Shown piece by piece: positions 27,241 through 35,210 of a DNA stretch of 64,000 bases. The notes below the pieces were generated by a model, which was not told where the DNA came from, did no database searches, and saw only the letters and a list, made by a program, of their open reading frames with translations. The position numbers and the translations under genes are program-made. The stretch's first letter is position 1. Every line of letters starts with the position of its first letter. The DNA is from Vibrio splendidus (GTDB taxonomy: Bacteria; Pseudomonadota; Gammaproteobacteria; Enterobacterales; Vibrionaceae): contig NZ_LNRF01000001.1 in the NCBI RefSeq assembly GCF_001557875.1, positions 1,488,001 to 1,552,000 of the forward strand, in the 5' to 3' direction.

Positions 27241-27360
27241 TAACGCCCTGTTAAGGGGTGAGCAACGCAATACCTAAGCCGCCGAATACCACCTTAATCA
27301 CTTAAATCAACGCATAGTAAAAATACCACGCGTTGCGAATCCCTCTTGAACAGTTTGTTA
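27241..27360 (-). repeat. attC site 10 (120 bp)
   Basis: TAACGCCCTGTTAAGGGGTGAGCAACGC... to ...CTCTTGAACAGTTTGTTA. Confidence 0.93.
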
Positions 27361-28129
27361 GTTGCGCATTTCCTCTACCTTACTGCGCTCTCTTTCTAGA
27401 CGCTCTTTCTTAAAGTTCTCACACTTTAGCTTAAGGAATGCATCAGGATTGAGCTTACAATGATAGTGGTGATGTTCTTTCTGTAACTTCTCCTTTTCCT
27501 CATCTAATTCCTTTTGAGATTTACTTTTCTTACCCCACAACTCAAGTCCTTTCTTCGTAGCCAGATACCAACTATATAGTAACGCTAGTAAAGAAAAGAA
27601 CGGACTAGACCAGCCTAGATATGCAATGAAAGCAGGAATAACACAAAACCAGAAAGTCATAACAAACAATAGTAATTTTCGACCTTTTGCTTCTTCTTTT
27701 TGTTTTTCTGTTACTTGCTCAAAAGTTCTACTACTCAAATCGGAGTATATGATTGCTAAGGTCTCTTTTGACAAATCAAATTGCGGTTCTTGTGACTTAG
27801 GGTATTCATCCCAATGCGCTATCACATCATTACCAGCAGCGTAACCAAGCAGCGTAACCAAGCAGAAAATTGTGCCCCACAATGTCTTTGGTTCTCCAAT
27901 CAGTTTGAGTAAAGTTTTTTACAATAACCATAATTGGAGTAGCGTATCGTGTTGCCCAAATACTCAGCTCATGTTCGGCGATCCCTTTTATTTCAGAAAC
28001 TAATTCTTGTTCATAAACATGAATTTTTAACATAGCAAAGTCTTGACCTGTGAATACAGGGTTGTAAACAACAAAATAGCCTTGTCTCTTTTCTTCAATA
28101 TCTTCGTACCGAATCCAACTTTCTTTCAT
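27358..28129 (-). pseudogene. cassette 11: membrane protein gene split by a 13-bp duplication
   Basis: Two overlapping frames lie in one cassette: 28129-27830 (99 residues, from MKESWIRYED) and 27882-27358 (174 residues). They share the words LLGYAA at the join. If one 13-bp repeat unit at 27836-27861 is removed, the first frame passes straight into the second to give one protein of about 252 residues. That protein has a soluble N-terminal domain, two membrane helices (LLLFVMTFWFCVIPAFIAYL and FSLLALLYSWYLAT), a Lys/Glu-rich coiled coil and an odd HHHYHC cluster. Not recognised. Full expression would need slippage or frameshifting. Confidence 0.82.
27836..27865 (-). repeat. 13-bp tandem duplication (GCAGCGTAACCAA x2 plus GCAG)
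   Basis: Plus-strand positions 27836-27848 and 27849-27861 are identical, followed by a partial third copy. Because 13 is not a multiple of 3, gain or loss of a unit changes the frame of the cassette 11 gene. Confidence 0.95.
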
Positions 28130-28153
28130 ATGTTCTCTATTTTCGCGCGCAAC

Positions 28154-28272
28154 TAACGCCCAATTAAGGTGTGAACAACGCTAACACCCAACTAAACCAT
28201 TGTGCCATAAACACTGAAGTGACTTGGAGTGAAAGCGCCAAGTGTTGTGAATCACTCTTAAATATATTGTTA
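28154..28272 (-). repeat. attC site 11 (119 bp)
   Basis: TAACGCCCAATTAAGGTGTGAACAACGC... to ...CTCTTAAATATATTGTTA. CAATTAAGG subfamily. Confidence 0.93.
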
Positions 28273-28274
28273 GG

Positions 28275-28814
28275 TTAATTAGTTTCATACCATTTACCAG
28301 TGCGAACTTTCTGCTGTATTTTAAGGTTTACTTTCCGCTTCACATCACTCTCTGAGTGGCCACTTACATCCGTACAGTAGCCACAATCTTCACATTTGTA
28401 TGTCGTTTTCTCGTAATTCGTATATGACGGTTCAGAAATCAACTGATACTTACAGTTTGGGCACAAAGGGTTAATACGTTCAATAGAGTTACCAAAGTAT
28501 GTCCAATGCCACTCTACTCCCCAAAAATTGTCGTACTTGTAACCCTTCCAAGATACCGTTCTAGTCTCTTTTTTGTTTTGAAGAAATAGATACAACACGA
28601 ACCCAAAAACCAATATTGTGACGATACTCGATAGACCTACCCACCATATCGGCACATTTGAAGGCGAAACCAAATAAGTATAAAAATCAACGAAAAACTC
28701 TTTAAGTACCGACCAATAGCCTAGAAAATATGTGCCTGATGCCGTTACTCCCGAGAGAATCAGACCACCGAAAACCGCACTTACAACAGGGTCTCGCCAA
28801 AATTTACCAAACAT
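28275..28814 (-). CDS. cassette 12: two-helix membrane protein with zinc ribbon
   Basis: 179 residues from the ATG at 28814 (GGAG 12 nt upstream). Two membrane helices (about 9-30 and 52-76) precede a cytosolic tail with a four-cysteine zinc-ribbon-like motif: CPNCKYQ (about 125) and CEDCGYC (about 147). Not recognised. Like the SLATT-like protein of cassette 6, it combines a helix pair with a metal-binding tail, but the sequence is different. Function unknown; the resemblance in layout suggests a membrane effector or sensor. Confidence 0.72.
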   Translation of the reverse strand: MFGKFWRDPVVSAVFGGLILSGVTASGTYFLGYWSVLKEFFVDFYTYLVSPSNVPIWWVGLSSIVTILVFGFVLYLFLQNKKETRTVSWKGYKYDNFWGVEWHWTYFGNSIERINPLCPNCKYQLISEPSYTNYEKTTYKCEDCGYCTDVSGHSESDVKRKVNLKIQQKVRTGKWYETN

Positions 28815-28843
28815 ATGAATCTGAATACTCCGTAAGATTAACC

Positions 28844-28963
28844 TAACGCCCAATTAAGGTGTGAACAACGCTAACCACCCTACCTAAGCATTGTGCCATA
28901 AACACTAAACTGGCTTGATGTGAAAGCGCCGAGCGTTGTGAATCACTCTTAAATTTATTGTTA
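28844..28963 (-). repeat. attC site 12 (120 bp)
   Basis: TAACGCCCAATTAAGGTGTGAACAACGC... to ...CTTAAATTTATTGTTA; CAATTAAGG subfamily, closely similar to the preceding site at 28154. Confidence 0.93.
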
Positions 28964-29518
28964 GCTTTTCAATCTATCGATGATCTCAGTGTTGGATAAT
29001 GGAACTCCGATGCCACTATTCACCATGTATCCAAATGATTCATCATGACAACCTTGGTCGTACGAATCGATGCACTCTTGGGCCAGTAACAAATGGTAGT
29101 CACGTTGATATGCATCGATAGCGGTGACTCTCACGCATGCATGAGTATTTACACCAGCAATTACAATTTCACTAGGTGGCATTTCATTTAAGATTTCATC
29201 GAGCTCTGTTTCAAAGAAAGCGCTATAGCGCTTTTTAATAACTTCATGCTCTTCAGGATGTCGAGACAACTCACTTAATAGCTCGCAGCCGTTAGTACCT
29301 TCAATAGTCCACTTTTGACTCGATTGTCGTAACGCTAAATATGTATCCGATAAGTCTTCTTCAAAAACTTGTCGCACCCAGATAATCTTTTGACTTTCTT
29401 TACGAAAGGCATGTACCAGTTCATTCAATGAGCGAGTAAATTTCGTTCTTTTTTCAGCGAGTCTACCCTGCTGGAAAAAGTCCTCTTGCATATCAATAAC
29501 TAGTAGTAATTTAGTCAC
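28961..29518 (-). CDS. cassette 13: isochorismatase-family cysteine hydrolase
   Basis: 185 residues, GTG start 6 nt after AGGAGA. The Asp-Lys-Cys triad is visible: D9 in LLLVIDMQEDFF, K95/K96 in EVIKKRYSAFFET and C128 in VIAGVNTHACVRVTA. The family hydrolyses amides or vinyl ethers (nicotinamidase, isochorismatase, biuret hydrolase). A nicotinamidase-type role in NAD metabolism would be notable in a defence context, but the lid residues do not let me decide. The stop is supplied by the attC core. Confidence 0.88.
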   Translation of the reverse strand: MTKLLLVIDMQEDFFQQGRLAEKRTKFTRSLNELVHAFRKESQKIIWVRQVFEEDLSDTYLALRQSSQKWTIEGTNGCELLSELSRHPEEHEVIKKRYSAFFETELDEILNEMPPSEIVIAGVNTHACVRVTAIDAYQRDYHLLLAQECIDSYDQGCHDESFGYMVNSGIGVPLSNTEIIDRLKS

Positions 29519-29537
29519 GATGATCTCCTAGGAAAGC

Positions 29538-29657
29538 TAACGCCCTGTTAAGGGGTGAGCAACGCAATACCAAAGCCGCCGCATACCACCTTAAACACTA
29601 AAACCAACGCATAGTAAAAATGCCACGCGTTGCGAATCCCTCTTGAACAGTTTGTTA
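29538..29657 (-). repeat. attC site 13 (120 bp)
   Basis: TAACGCCCTGTTAAGGGGTGAGCAACGC... to ...CTCTTGAACAGTTTGTTA. Very close to the site at 27241. Confidence 0.93.
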
Positions 29658-30119
29658 TGCCTGTGCTGATAAGTGCGACAATATTACCTTGTAGCAAGAT
29701 TCAAAGTCACTTTCTAAGCCAGGGTCAGAGTAGCCTTTTAAGTGAATACGAAAATCAGCAATACCATCGTTCGTTGTTTCAAAAGTCTCTAGAAACTCGT
29801 TTTCCTGTGCGATTATTACTGATGGATTGTCATAGCCTCTTTTATTAAATTGGTCTGCAGTTACGTCTATTTTGAAGCCATCTAAATCGAGCCAAACATG
29901 AGAATGTAACTCTTCGCTTTTTCCACCGTATTCCCCACGAATTAATGCCGCACCAGAAAAACCATTATCGGTTAAATACGCGGCTAAAATCTGAGAGGAG
30001 TCATCACAACAAGCAGAAGGAAACTTACTCACAGACAGGGACGTTCCTACAAAATCGGACGGATTTAAACACTCCATTACACGACGAAAATTTAGGACCA
30101 ATTCTTGCAGATTTTTCAT
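29655..30119 (-). CDS. cassette 14: putative Cys-His-Asp hydrolase-like protein
   Basis: 154 residues from the ATG at 30119, preceded by a strong GGAGGGG site. Not firmly recognised. FPSACCDDSSQILAAYL (Cys37/Cys38 at a helix start), then HSHVWLDLDGFKIDVTADQF (His72/His74 and Asp85) has the order of a transglutaminase or papain-like triad, with the helix-cysteine then His-x-Trp strand then Asp. A peptidase or amidase role is a hypothesis. No signal peptide. The stop lies in the attC core. Confidence 0.65.
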   Translation of the reverse strand: MKNLQELVLNFRRVMECLNPSDFVGTSLSVSKFPSACCDDSSQILAAYLTDNGFSGAALIRGEYGGKSEELHSHVWLDLDGFKIDVTADQFNKRGYDNPSVIIAQENEFLETFETTNDGIADFRIHLKGYSDPGLESDFESCYKVILSHLSAQA

Positions 30120-30136
30120 TTCCCCTCCAAAAGGCA

Positions 30137-30227
30137 TAACGCCGCATTAAGGTGTGAGCGGCGCTTGGCTATACTTGAGCGAAGCGAAACTGCCAAGCGT
30201 TGCGAATCACTCTTAAATGCTTTGTTA
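30137..30227 (-). repeat. attC site 14 (short, 91 bp)
   Basis: TAACGCCGCATTAAGG... to ...TTAAATGCTTTGTTA with the CTTGAGCGAAGCGAAA centre; matches the site at 22065. Confidence 0.93.
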
Positions 30228-31058
30228 TAAGCAAAATTCACGTTCACATGCCATCAAAATCCCATTAGTTGAAAAGCTCCATGTTTTGTCTTTACTAACG
30301 TGCAATAAGCCTTCCGTATAAAAGTAATAATAGGCAAACAAAACAGGAATATGATGATGCTTATCTGTGAAGCAATTTGGCTTACGTTCCAGTGATTCTA
30401 CGACTTGTTCTTCTGTAGCCTCAAAGACATATTTCATAATTTCTTCTATTTGCCATAAACGCAATGCGCTATCAGGCGGACTAATAGAGAAATTTGTATT
30501 ACTAATTTCGCCACTTTCAATCCGTCTAAACAGGTCTGGATCAATTGCCTTCAAGCTATCTTGAACTTTATATTGCGCTGTGAGTGTTTCGATAACACCA
30601 TCATAATCATTTCCACTCTCAACACCGATTATATCTCTAAGAGTCACTACCTTTAGTGACTCATTTACAATATCAAGAGCCAACTTGTATTCTTTTAAAT
30701 GTGTTTCCGTTGAGTTCTTATTCCCAACTTCGGCTTTCAACGATGATAAGTATGCTATCAATACATTCGCTGAATTTTTGTTCAGTGAATAATTAGAACT
30801 ACCTACGAAGTCAATAAGCCTAAAGCTAAGATCTTTTGAACGCTGTAGGCTAGTATCTGCCTTCTTTTCCTTCCTTTGCTCTTGAAAAAGGAAAACAGCC
30901 CAAATAAACACACCAATTGTAGCGCCTTTCGATGCGACATCTACAAATAGAGTAAAGCCACCATTTAAGTCATTAAAGACCACAGAAGCTCCTGAAAAAA
31001 CGACCAAAATCCCTTGAAAGAGAAGAATTGATAGAAGTGTGATGATAACTGTCTTCAT
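30225..31058 (-). CDS. cassette 15: two-helix membrane protein
   Basis: 277 residues, not recognised. Two N-terminal membrane helices (about 4-26 and 40-60) precede a helical cytosolic domain of about 215 residues with no catalytic motif visible. Start ATG 8 nt after AGGA. It is the integrase-proximal cassette of the array, so in a complete integron it would be the one closest to the array promoter. Here nothing recognisable drives it except whatever lies in the 180 bp upstream. Confidence 0.75.
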   Translation of the reverse strand: MKTVIITLLSILLFQGILVVFSGASVVFNDLNGGFTLFVDVASKGATIGVFIWAVFLFQEQRKEKKADTSLQRSKDLSFRLIDFVGSSNYSLNKNSANVLIAYLSSLKAEVGNKNSTETHLKEYKLALDIVNESLKVVTLRDIIGVESGNDYDGVIETLTAQYKVQDSLKAIDPDLFRRIESGEISNTNFSISPPDSALRLWQIEEIMKYVFEATEEQVVESLERKPNCFTDKHHHIPVLFAYYYFYTEGLLHVSKDKTWSFSTNGILMACEREFCL

Positions 31059-31272
31059 ACTGTCCTTTTGCTTATAACAGCTATATTAGACAGAATAATT
31101 CTACATTTTGTCCCTGAAACAATTCTGTCTAGTAATCTAAACCGTTCAGGCTCTATCTAATAACTCATTTAATAACAAAATCTTACCTGATTACTTCTTT
31201 ATCAAACATGACGAAAAGCAGAAAAATTCCATATAGTCTCGGCAAAATGCAGAAAGTGACTCAATGTGTGAG
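31059..31272. other. integrase-proximal flank of the array
   Basis: CTGTTATAAGC on the minus strand (31070-31080) gives the core triplet at which cassette 15 begins, but no attC follows and no integrase gene is present. Just outside is a perfect 10-bp inverted repeat, TAGACAGAAT (31087-31096) and ATTCTGTCTA (31122-31131). The rest is AT-rich, with no coding sequence. Confidence 0.6.
31087..31131. repeat. 10-bp inverted repeat next to the array boundary
   Basis: TAGACAGAAT and ATTCTGTCTA with a 25-nt centre. It could be an attI-like recombination fold, a terminator without a T run, or a remnant of another element. Confidence 0.7.
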
Positions 31273-31389
31273 TTAGTCGTCATCGTGTTCATTGATTTCT
31301 TCACCGCAGCCTAGGCATTTTGGTTCTAGATCTGTGGGTAGCATAATGATTAAGCCGCAGTGTGGGCACAGGTCGCCTTGGTTATACAT
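31273..31389 (-). CDS. 38-residue zinc-ribbon peptide
   Basis: 38 residues from the ATG at 31389, with a strong AGGAG site 6 nt upstream that decides this start. Two CxxC pairs, CPHCG near residue 8 and CLGCGEE near residue 26, spaced as a zinc ribbon, with an acidic tail EHDDD. It starts 8 nt after the stop of the 198-residue gene, so the two form an operon. Function unknown; it may be an accessory to that protein. Confidence 0.75.
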   Translation of the reverse strand: MYNQGDLCPHCGLIIMLPTDLEPKCLGCGEEINEHDDD

Positions 31390-31397
31390 AGTCACTC

Positions 31398-31994
31398 CTA
31401 AGCAGCGCTGAATTCGCCAGTGTATGAGATAAGGCCGGTTTTCTTGCCTTTGAGTAGAATGGTTACGCCTTGGTCGTTCATGCCTGTGATTTGCCAACCG
31501 AGCTTTTCGGCCTTGGCTAATGTGGCAAGCGCTTTGGGTTTATCTTCTAGGCTTTCCATAATCGCGGCTACGTCGGTCTCTTCACCAATCGCTTCAATGA
31601 GTATCGGGTTGTCGTAGTCGACTTCGGCTAGCGTTTTGCCCTTCTCGTTCACTGTTAGCGATAAAATGCGAAATACGGCTTTGTCGTTGTAATCTTTAAT
31701 ATGCGACTTGCCTTCATCATCAACCTCTCCATCAATGGCAACAATGTAGCCAGGCTTGCCTTGGGCAATGGCTTTAACGTGTTTTGCACGCTCTACGCCA
31801 CCCGCTCGAGTTCTTCCATCGTTGTCTGTTTCCATACCGCTGTTGGCAATATCAAACTTCTCACCGATTTTGGTGCGGTTCCATGCGCGTAGGTAAATCC
31901 CTTTGGCGTTCTCACTTCCCCAAGACCACACGGTGTTGTGAAGCGGAGCCTCCAGTTTTTGTTCAAAGAATTTAGAAATGGCCAATTTAGACAT
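31398..31994 (-). CDS. hypothetical protein
   Basis: 198 residues from the ATG at 31994, which follows an AGAGG site. Not recognised. The N-terminal half has strands such as SWGSENAKGIYLRAWNR and PGYIVAIDGEVDDEG. The C-terminal half includes a helix (ALATLAKAEKLGWQITGM) and a strand pair. No signal, membrane helix or catalytic motif. Its codon use is like the core genes, unlike the cassettes. Followed immediately by the zinc-ribbon peptide. Confidence 0.75.
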   Translation of the reverse strand: MSKLAISKFFEQKLEAPLHNTVWSWGSENAKGIYLRAWNRTKIGEKFDIANSGMETDNDGRTRAGGVERAKHVKAIAQGKPGYIVAIDGEVDDEGKSHIKDYNDKAVFRILSLTVNEKGKTLAEVDYDNPILIEAIGEETDVAAIMESLEDKPKALATLAKAEKLGWQITGMNDQGVTILLKGKKTGLISYTGEFSAA

Positions 31995-32099
31995 CAATTT
32001 ACCTCTACCGAGAATATTATGGAACACCATACCAATTCGTAAAATGATATGTGAAACTTGTCATTTAATCAATCGGTATTGCATACTTAAAAACAAAAA

Positions 32100-32119
32100 C
32101 GCCGACATAATTGTCGGCG
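32100..32119 (-). terminator. terminator of nasA
   Basis: CGCCGACA / TGTCGGCG stem with a 4-nt loop. On the minus strand it is followed by TTTTTGTTTTT, so it ends the nitrate reductase transcript. Confidence 0.9.
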
Positions 32120-32155
32120 CTTAACTTTAAGTATGAATAGGTTAGAGGTAGTCAG

Positions 32156-34723
32156 CTACTTCGCCAATGTACTCAAAAACTCGGCTTCAAACTCTTCATC
32201 GGCTTCTCGGGTTAGGCATGCCACCAGCCAATCTATGCTTTCATGGTCGAGCTTACTGTTCACTACGAACGCTTGCTTTACACCAAACTGATCCAGCTTG
32301 GCAGAGCCATAATTCTTGAACGATTTATTGCCGTGGTAATGGAGTGATTTAATCACATCCGTGTTTGGCTCCGGCAAGGCATCAAGGGTGTTGGCAAGCT
32401 GAATCACCAACTCCATTGGGTTCTTAGATGAGGATATACGATACAGAAAACCGCCCTCCACTCTTTGGCGAACCCAGTAATCAAAGCCGCTGCAATCCAT
32501 CACTTTGTCACTGACCAACGCGGCTTCACTGCGATAGCCACACGGCTCTACCACAACAGGTGTGTGTTTGAATTCTGGCTGACCAGAGGCTGCATCGGTA
32601 TGAGGCAAGATCAAGTCACACGGCTTACTGTCTTTGGCGGTCGGAGCATTCCAGTGAATAGGCATAAACACCTGTTCACGGCGCATCTCTTTGGTTACCA
32701 CTAAGCGCGCTTGGCACTCGCCTTGTGCGCTGCGCACTTTCACCACTGGGTTTATAGTCGTGTGGTTAAACGCATCTAAACCAAACTCATCGAAGCCAAG
32801 TGCAGCGACAGTGTCTGGGTGCATGGCAACAAAAGGTTCGGGTGTATGCTCACCTAAGCCAGCCGCCAAGCCAGTTCGGCTCATGGTGTGCCATTGATCT
32901 CGGATTCGCCCTGTGTTCATGATTAGCGGAAATTCGACACTGGTATCAGCAATCGGCTTATCGTGTTCAACCGCAATAAACTGCGCCTTGCCAGATTCAG
33001 TAAAGAACTCGCCATTGGTGAACATGCGCTGTTCAATGATCTCTGGTTGATACTCTAGCACTGGCCACTGCTGTGGAGTCAGCTCGCCATAGCCTTTTTC
33101 ATCCAGTTTGGTTAATCCAATTAAGCACAAATCGCGCGCTTTGCCCGTTTCATTACCGAGCGCTGTCATCTCGCTATACTCTTTGAAGATCTCGCCTTCA
33201 TGCCGGAAGTCAAACTGCTCTTTGAATCCCATTTTCTGCGCGACTTCTTTTAAGATCCACCAATCCGGTTTGGCTTCTCCTGGGCTTGGTAATATACGGC
33301 GTTGACGTGAAATTCGACGCTCAGAGTTAGTCACGGTACCGGACTTTTCACTCCACCCCTGCGCAGGCAACACCACATCGGCCAAACGTGTGGTTTCCGT
33401 ATCGGCAATGCAGTCCGACACCACCACAAACGGGCACCTCTCTAATGCGGTTTTGATTTTCTCGCTGTCAGGCAAACTCACGACTGGGTTGGTTGCCATG
33501 ATCCACACGGCTTTTATCTTGCCCTCATTCATGGCATCAAACAGGTCGATCGCTTTCAACCCTGCGTGAGTGGCCAAGCTGTCGGCCTGCCAAAATTCGC
33601 TCACGGTTTGGTGTGATTGCGAATCACCAAATTCAAAGTGCGCCGCTAAGGTATTGGCTAAGCCGCCTACTTCACGCCCACCCATCGCGTTCGGTTGGCC
33701 TGTGACAGAGAATGGTCCCATGCCCGGCTTACCGATTTTGCCAGTCGCTAAGTGGCTGTTAATAATGGCGTTTACCTTGTCGCACCCTTGGGTGGATTGG
33801 TTTACGCCTTGGGAATAAATAGTCAGCACCTTCTCGTTCGATGCAAACAACTGGTAGAACTGTTCAAGTTGCTGCTCGCTAAGCCCGGTCAGCTCAGGAA
33901 CGCTTTTTTTGCCCCAGCCTGATTCGGTATAACGGTAATCTGTGGCTGTTCGAATCGCTTCCGTAAAACCTTGGGTGTGTTTTTCAATGTAATCAGCATC
34001 GAGTTTGTCGTTGTCATCTAAGTAGGCTAGCAAACCATTGAACAGCGCCACGTCTGAGCCAGACTCCAACGCCAAGTGTATATCAGCAATTTCACAGGTG
34101 TCGGTGTAGCGCGGGTCTATGACGATCACTTTCATTTCTGGGTTGGCTTGCTTGGCAGCGCGTAGGCGCTGAAAAAGAACCGGGTGACACCAAGCGAGAT
34201 TTGAGCCTGTGATAACGACCACTTCTGCTTGCTCGAGGTCTTCATAGCAAACTGGTACTGTGTCTGCACCAAATGCACGCTTATGCCCAACCACAGTTGA
34301 AGCCATACAAAGGCGAGAATTACTGTCGATATTGCCGCTACCGATGAAGCCTTTCATCAGTTTATTGGCAACATAATAGTCTTCAGTAAGCAGCTGACCA
34401 GAAACATAAAACGCGACGGAATCGGCTCCAAATTCTTCGATCGTTTGATTGAATTTGTCTGCGACTAACTGAGTTGCACTGTTCCAATCTAGCTCTTGTT
34501 TTTGGTCATTCTGAATATGAGCTGGCTGTGTAAGACGACCTAAAGGCGTGACGGTGTCGCCAAGCGCAATCCCTTTAGTACACAGCTTTCCGTAATTTGA
34601 CGGGTGGTCTTTATCACCACGTACTTCTAGTTTTCCTAGCGATGTCGGCCTCGCTTCTATTCCACACCCCACACCGCAATAAGCACAGGTCGATTTTATC
34701 CAGCCGCTGTTTGAATCGGTCAT
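32156..34723 (-). CDS. nasA: assimilatory nitrate reductase catalytic subunit
   Basis: 855 residues. It reduces nitrate to nitrite using a molybdopterin cofactor. The N-terminal [4Fe-4S] motif CAYCGVGC...LCTKG supplies C13, C16, C20 and C48. The molybdopterin domains follow, with NSRLCMAS, TGSNLAWCHPV, GQPNAMGGREVGG and a C-terminal dinucleotide-binding domain. The C-terminal region carries no [2Fe-2S] BFD cysteines, so the electron donor is a separate protein. A TTG 15 nt upstream is possible; I prefer the ATG. Divergent from nirB; shares its intergenic control region. Confidence 0.94.
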   Translation of the reverse strand: MTDSNSGWIKSTCAYCGVGCGIEARPTSLGKLEVRGDKDHPSNYGKLCTKGIALGDTVTPLGRLTQPAHIQNDQKQELDWNSATQLVADKFNQTIEEFGADSVAFYVSGQLLTEDYYVANKLMKGFIGSGNIDSNSRLCMASTVVGHKRAFGADTVPVCYEDLEQAEVVVITGSNLAWCHPVLFQRLRAAKQANPEMKVIVIDPRYTDTCEIADIHLALESGSDVALFNGLLAYLDDNDKLDADYIEKHTQGFTEAIRTATDYRYTESGWGKKSVPELTGLSEQQLEQFYQLFASNEKVLTIYSQGVNQSTQGCDKVNAIINSHLATGKIGKPGMGPFSVTGQPNAMGGREVGGLANTLAAHFEFGDSQSHQTVSEFWQADSLATHAGLKAIDLFDAMNEGKIKAVWIMATNPVVSLPDSEKIKTALERCPFVVVSDCIADTETTRLADVVLPAQGWSEKSGTVTNSERRISRQRRILPSPGEAKPDWWILKEVAQKMGFKEQFDFRHEGEIFKEYSEMTALGNETGKARDLCLIGLTKLDEKGYGELTPQQWPVLEYQPEIIEQRMFTNGEFFTESGKAQFIAVEHDKPIADTSVEFPLIMNTGRIRDQWHTMSRTGLAAGLGEHTPEPFVAMHPDTVAALGFDEFGLDAFNHTTINPVVKVRSAQGECQARLVVTKEMRREQVFMPIHWNAPTAKDSKPCDLILPHTDAASGQPEFKHTPVVVEPCGYRSEAALVSDKVMDCSGFDYWVRQRVEGGFLYRISSSKNPMELVIQLANTLDALPEPNTDVIKSLHYHGNKSFKNYGSAKLDQFGVKQAFVVNSKLDHESIDWLVACLTREADEEFEAEFLSTLAK

Positions 34724-34895
34724 CCGTTTCTCGCTCAATTATCCATAATTGTAATAACTTAAACCAAGCAAATAACACGCCACTTAACACCAATTGTTAA
34801 AGTTGAAAAATTAACAATACAAAACAACAACTTAACAAACAAAGAAATATCAACAATGAATCCAGCAGAACTTAATCAAAATGGAAACTTAATTT

Positions 34896-34923
34896 TTGCA
34901 CCATCTTGTAGAAAGTTGCACCA
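34896..34923. promoter_or_regulatory. TTGCACCA direct repeats
   Basis: Two exact 8-bp copies (34896-34903, 34916-34923) with 20-bp periodicity, nearly two helical turns. They lie about 130 bp upstream of the sigma-54 element, a usual distance for an enhancer bound by an NtrC-type activator. GCACC half-sites resemble the NtrC half-site GCAC. Confidence 0.55.
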
Positions 34924-35052
34924 CAAACGCTCATTTATGCCAGTCTAACAAAAAACCAACATACCACTTTAGGGGTAAGTGCGTGCCACTGTAGATTTTT
35001 AAGTTTTTGAATTTTATATGTTAATTTTTATTTAAATGAGCAGACTATAATC

Positions 35053-35067
35053 TGGCACCCTCCTTGC
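35053..35067 (+). promoter_or_regulatory. sigma-54 promoter of nirB
   Basis: TGGCAC-N5-TTGC matches the -24/-12 consensus exactly. The GG and GC pairs are correctly spaced, and the predicted start lies about 12 nt downstream, leaving a 5' leader of about 130 nt. Confidence 0.9.
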
Positions 35068-35210
35068 TCCACTAAAAACCAAGACTTAGAAAAAACATTT
35101 TTGTTTTTCTTGATGATTATGAATTGAGTGGAATCTCAACCCGGTATTCAACTACTAACGACTAGAAATTAGATGCTAGTAATGATGAAGCCGAGAATAA
35201 GGAATGGATT

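Larger units (their letters stand above)
18455..31078 (-). mobile_element. integron gene-cassette array without an integrase (CALIN)
   Basis: Fifteen cassettes, all coding on the minus strand, are separated by 14 attC sites of about 91 or 120 bp whose ends read TAACGCC... and ...TTGTTA on the plus strand. Array order therefore runs from 31.08 kb (integrase-proximal end) to 18.46 kb. No tyrosine recombinase of the IntI type is present on either side in this window; the flanks are a zinc-ribbon protein and a DoxX-like protein. Four attC sequence subfamilies are mixed, suggesting cassettes from more than one source array. Confidence 0.93.
34724..35210. other. nasA-nirB divergent control region
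   Basis: 487 bp with no coding sequence. It holds the sigma-54 element before nirB and a pair of TTGCACCA direct repeats, which could be the site of an activator such as NtrC or a nitrate sensor. It also contains the nasA promoter on the minus strand. Confidence 0.7.

Noticed and set aside
18455..31078. A CRISPR array
   Set aside because: The repeats are about 91-122 bp, imperfectly inverted internally, and separated by whole genes; they are attC sites.
31087..31131. Insertion-sequence end
   Set aside because: The inverted repeat is only 10 bp on each arm with no transposase and no flanking target duplication visible.
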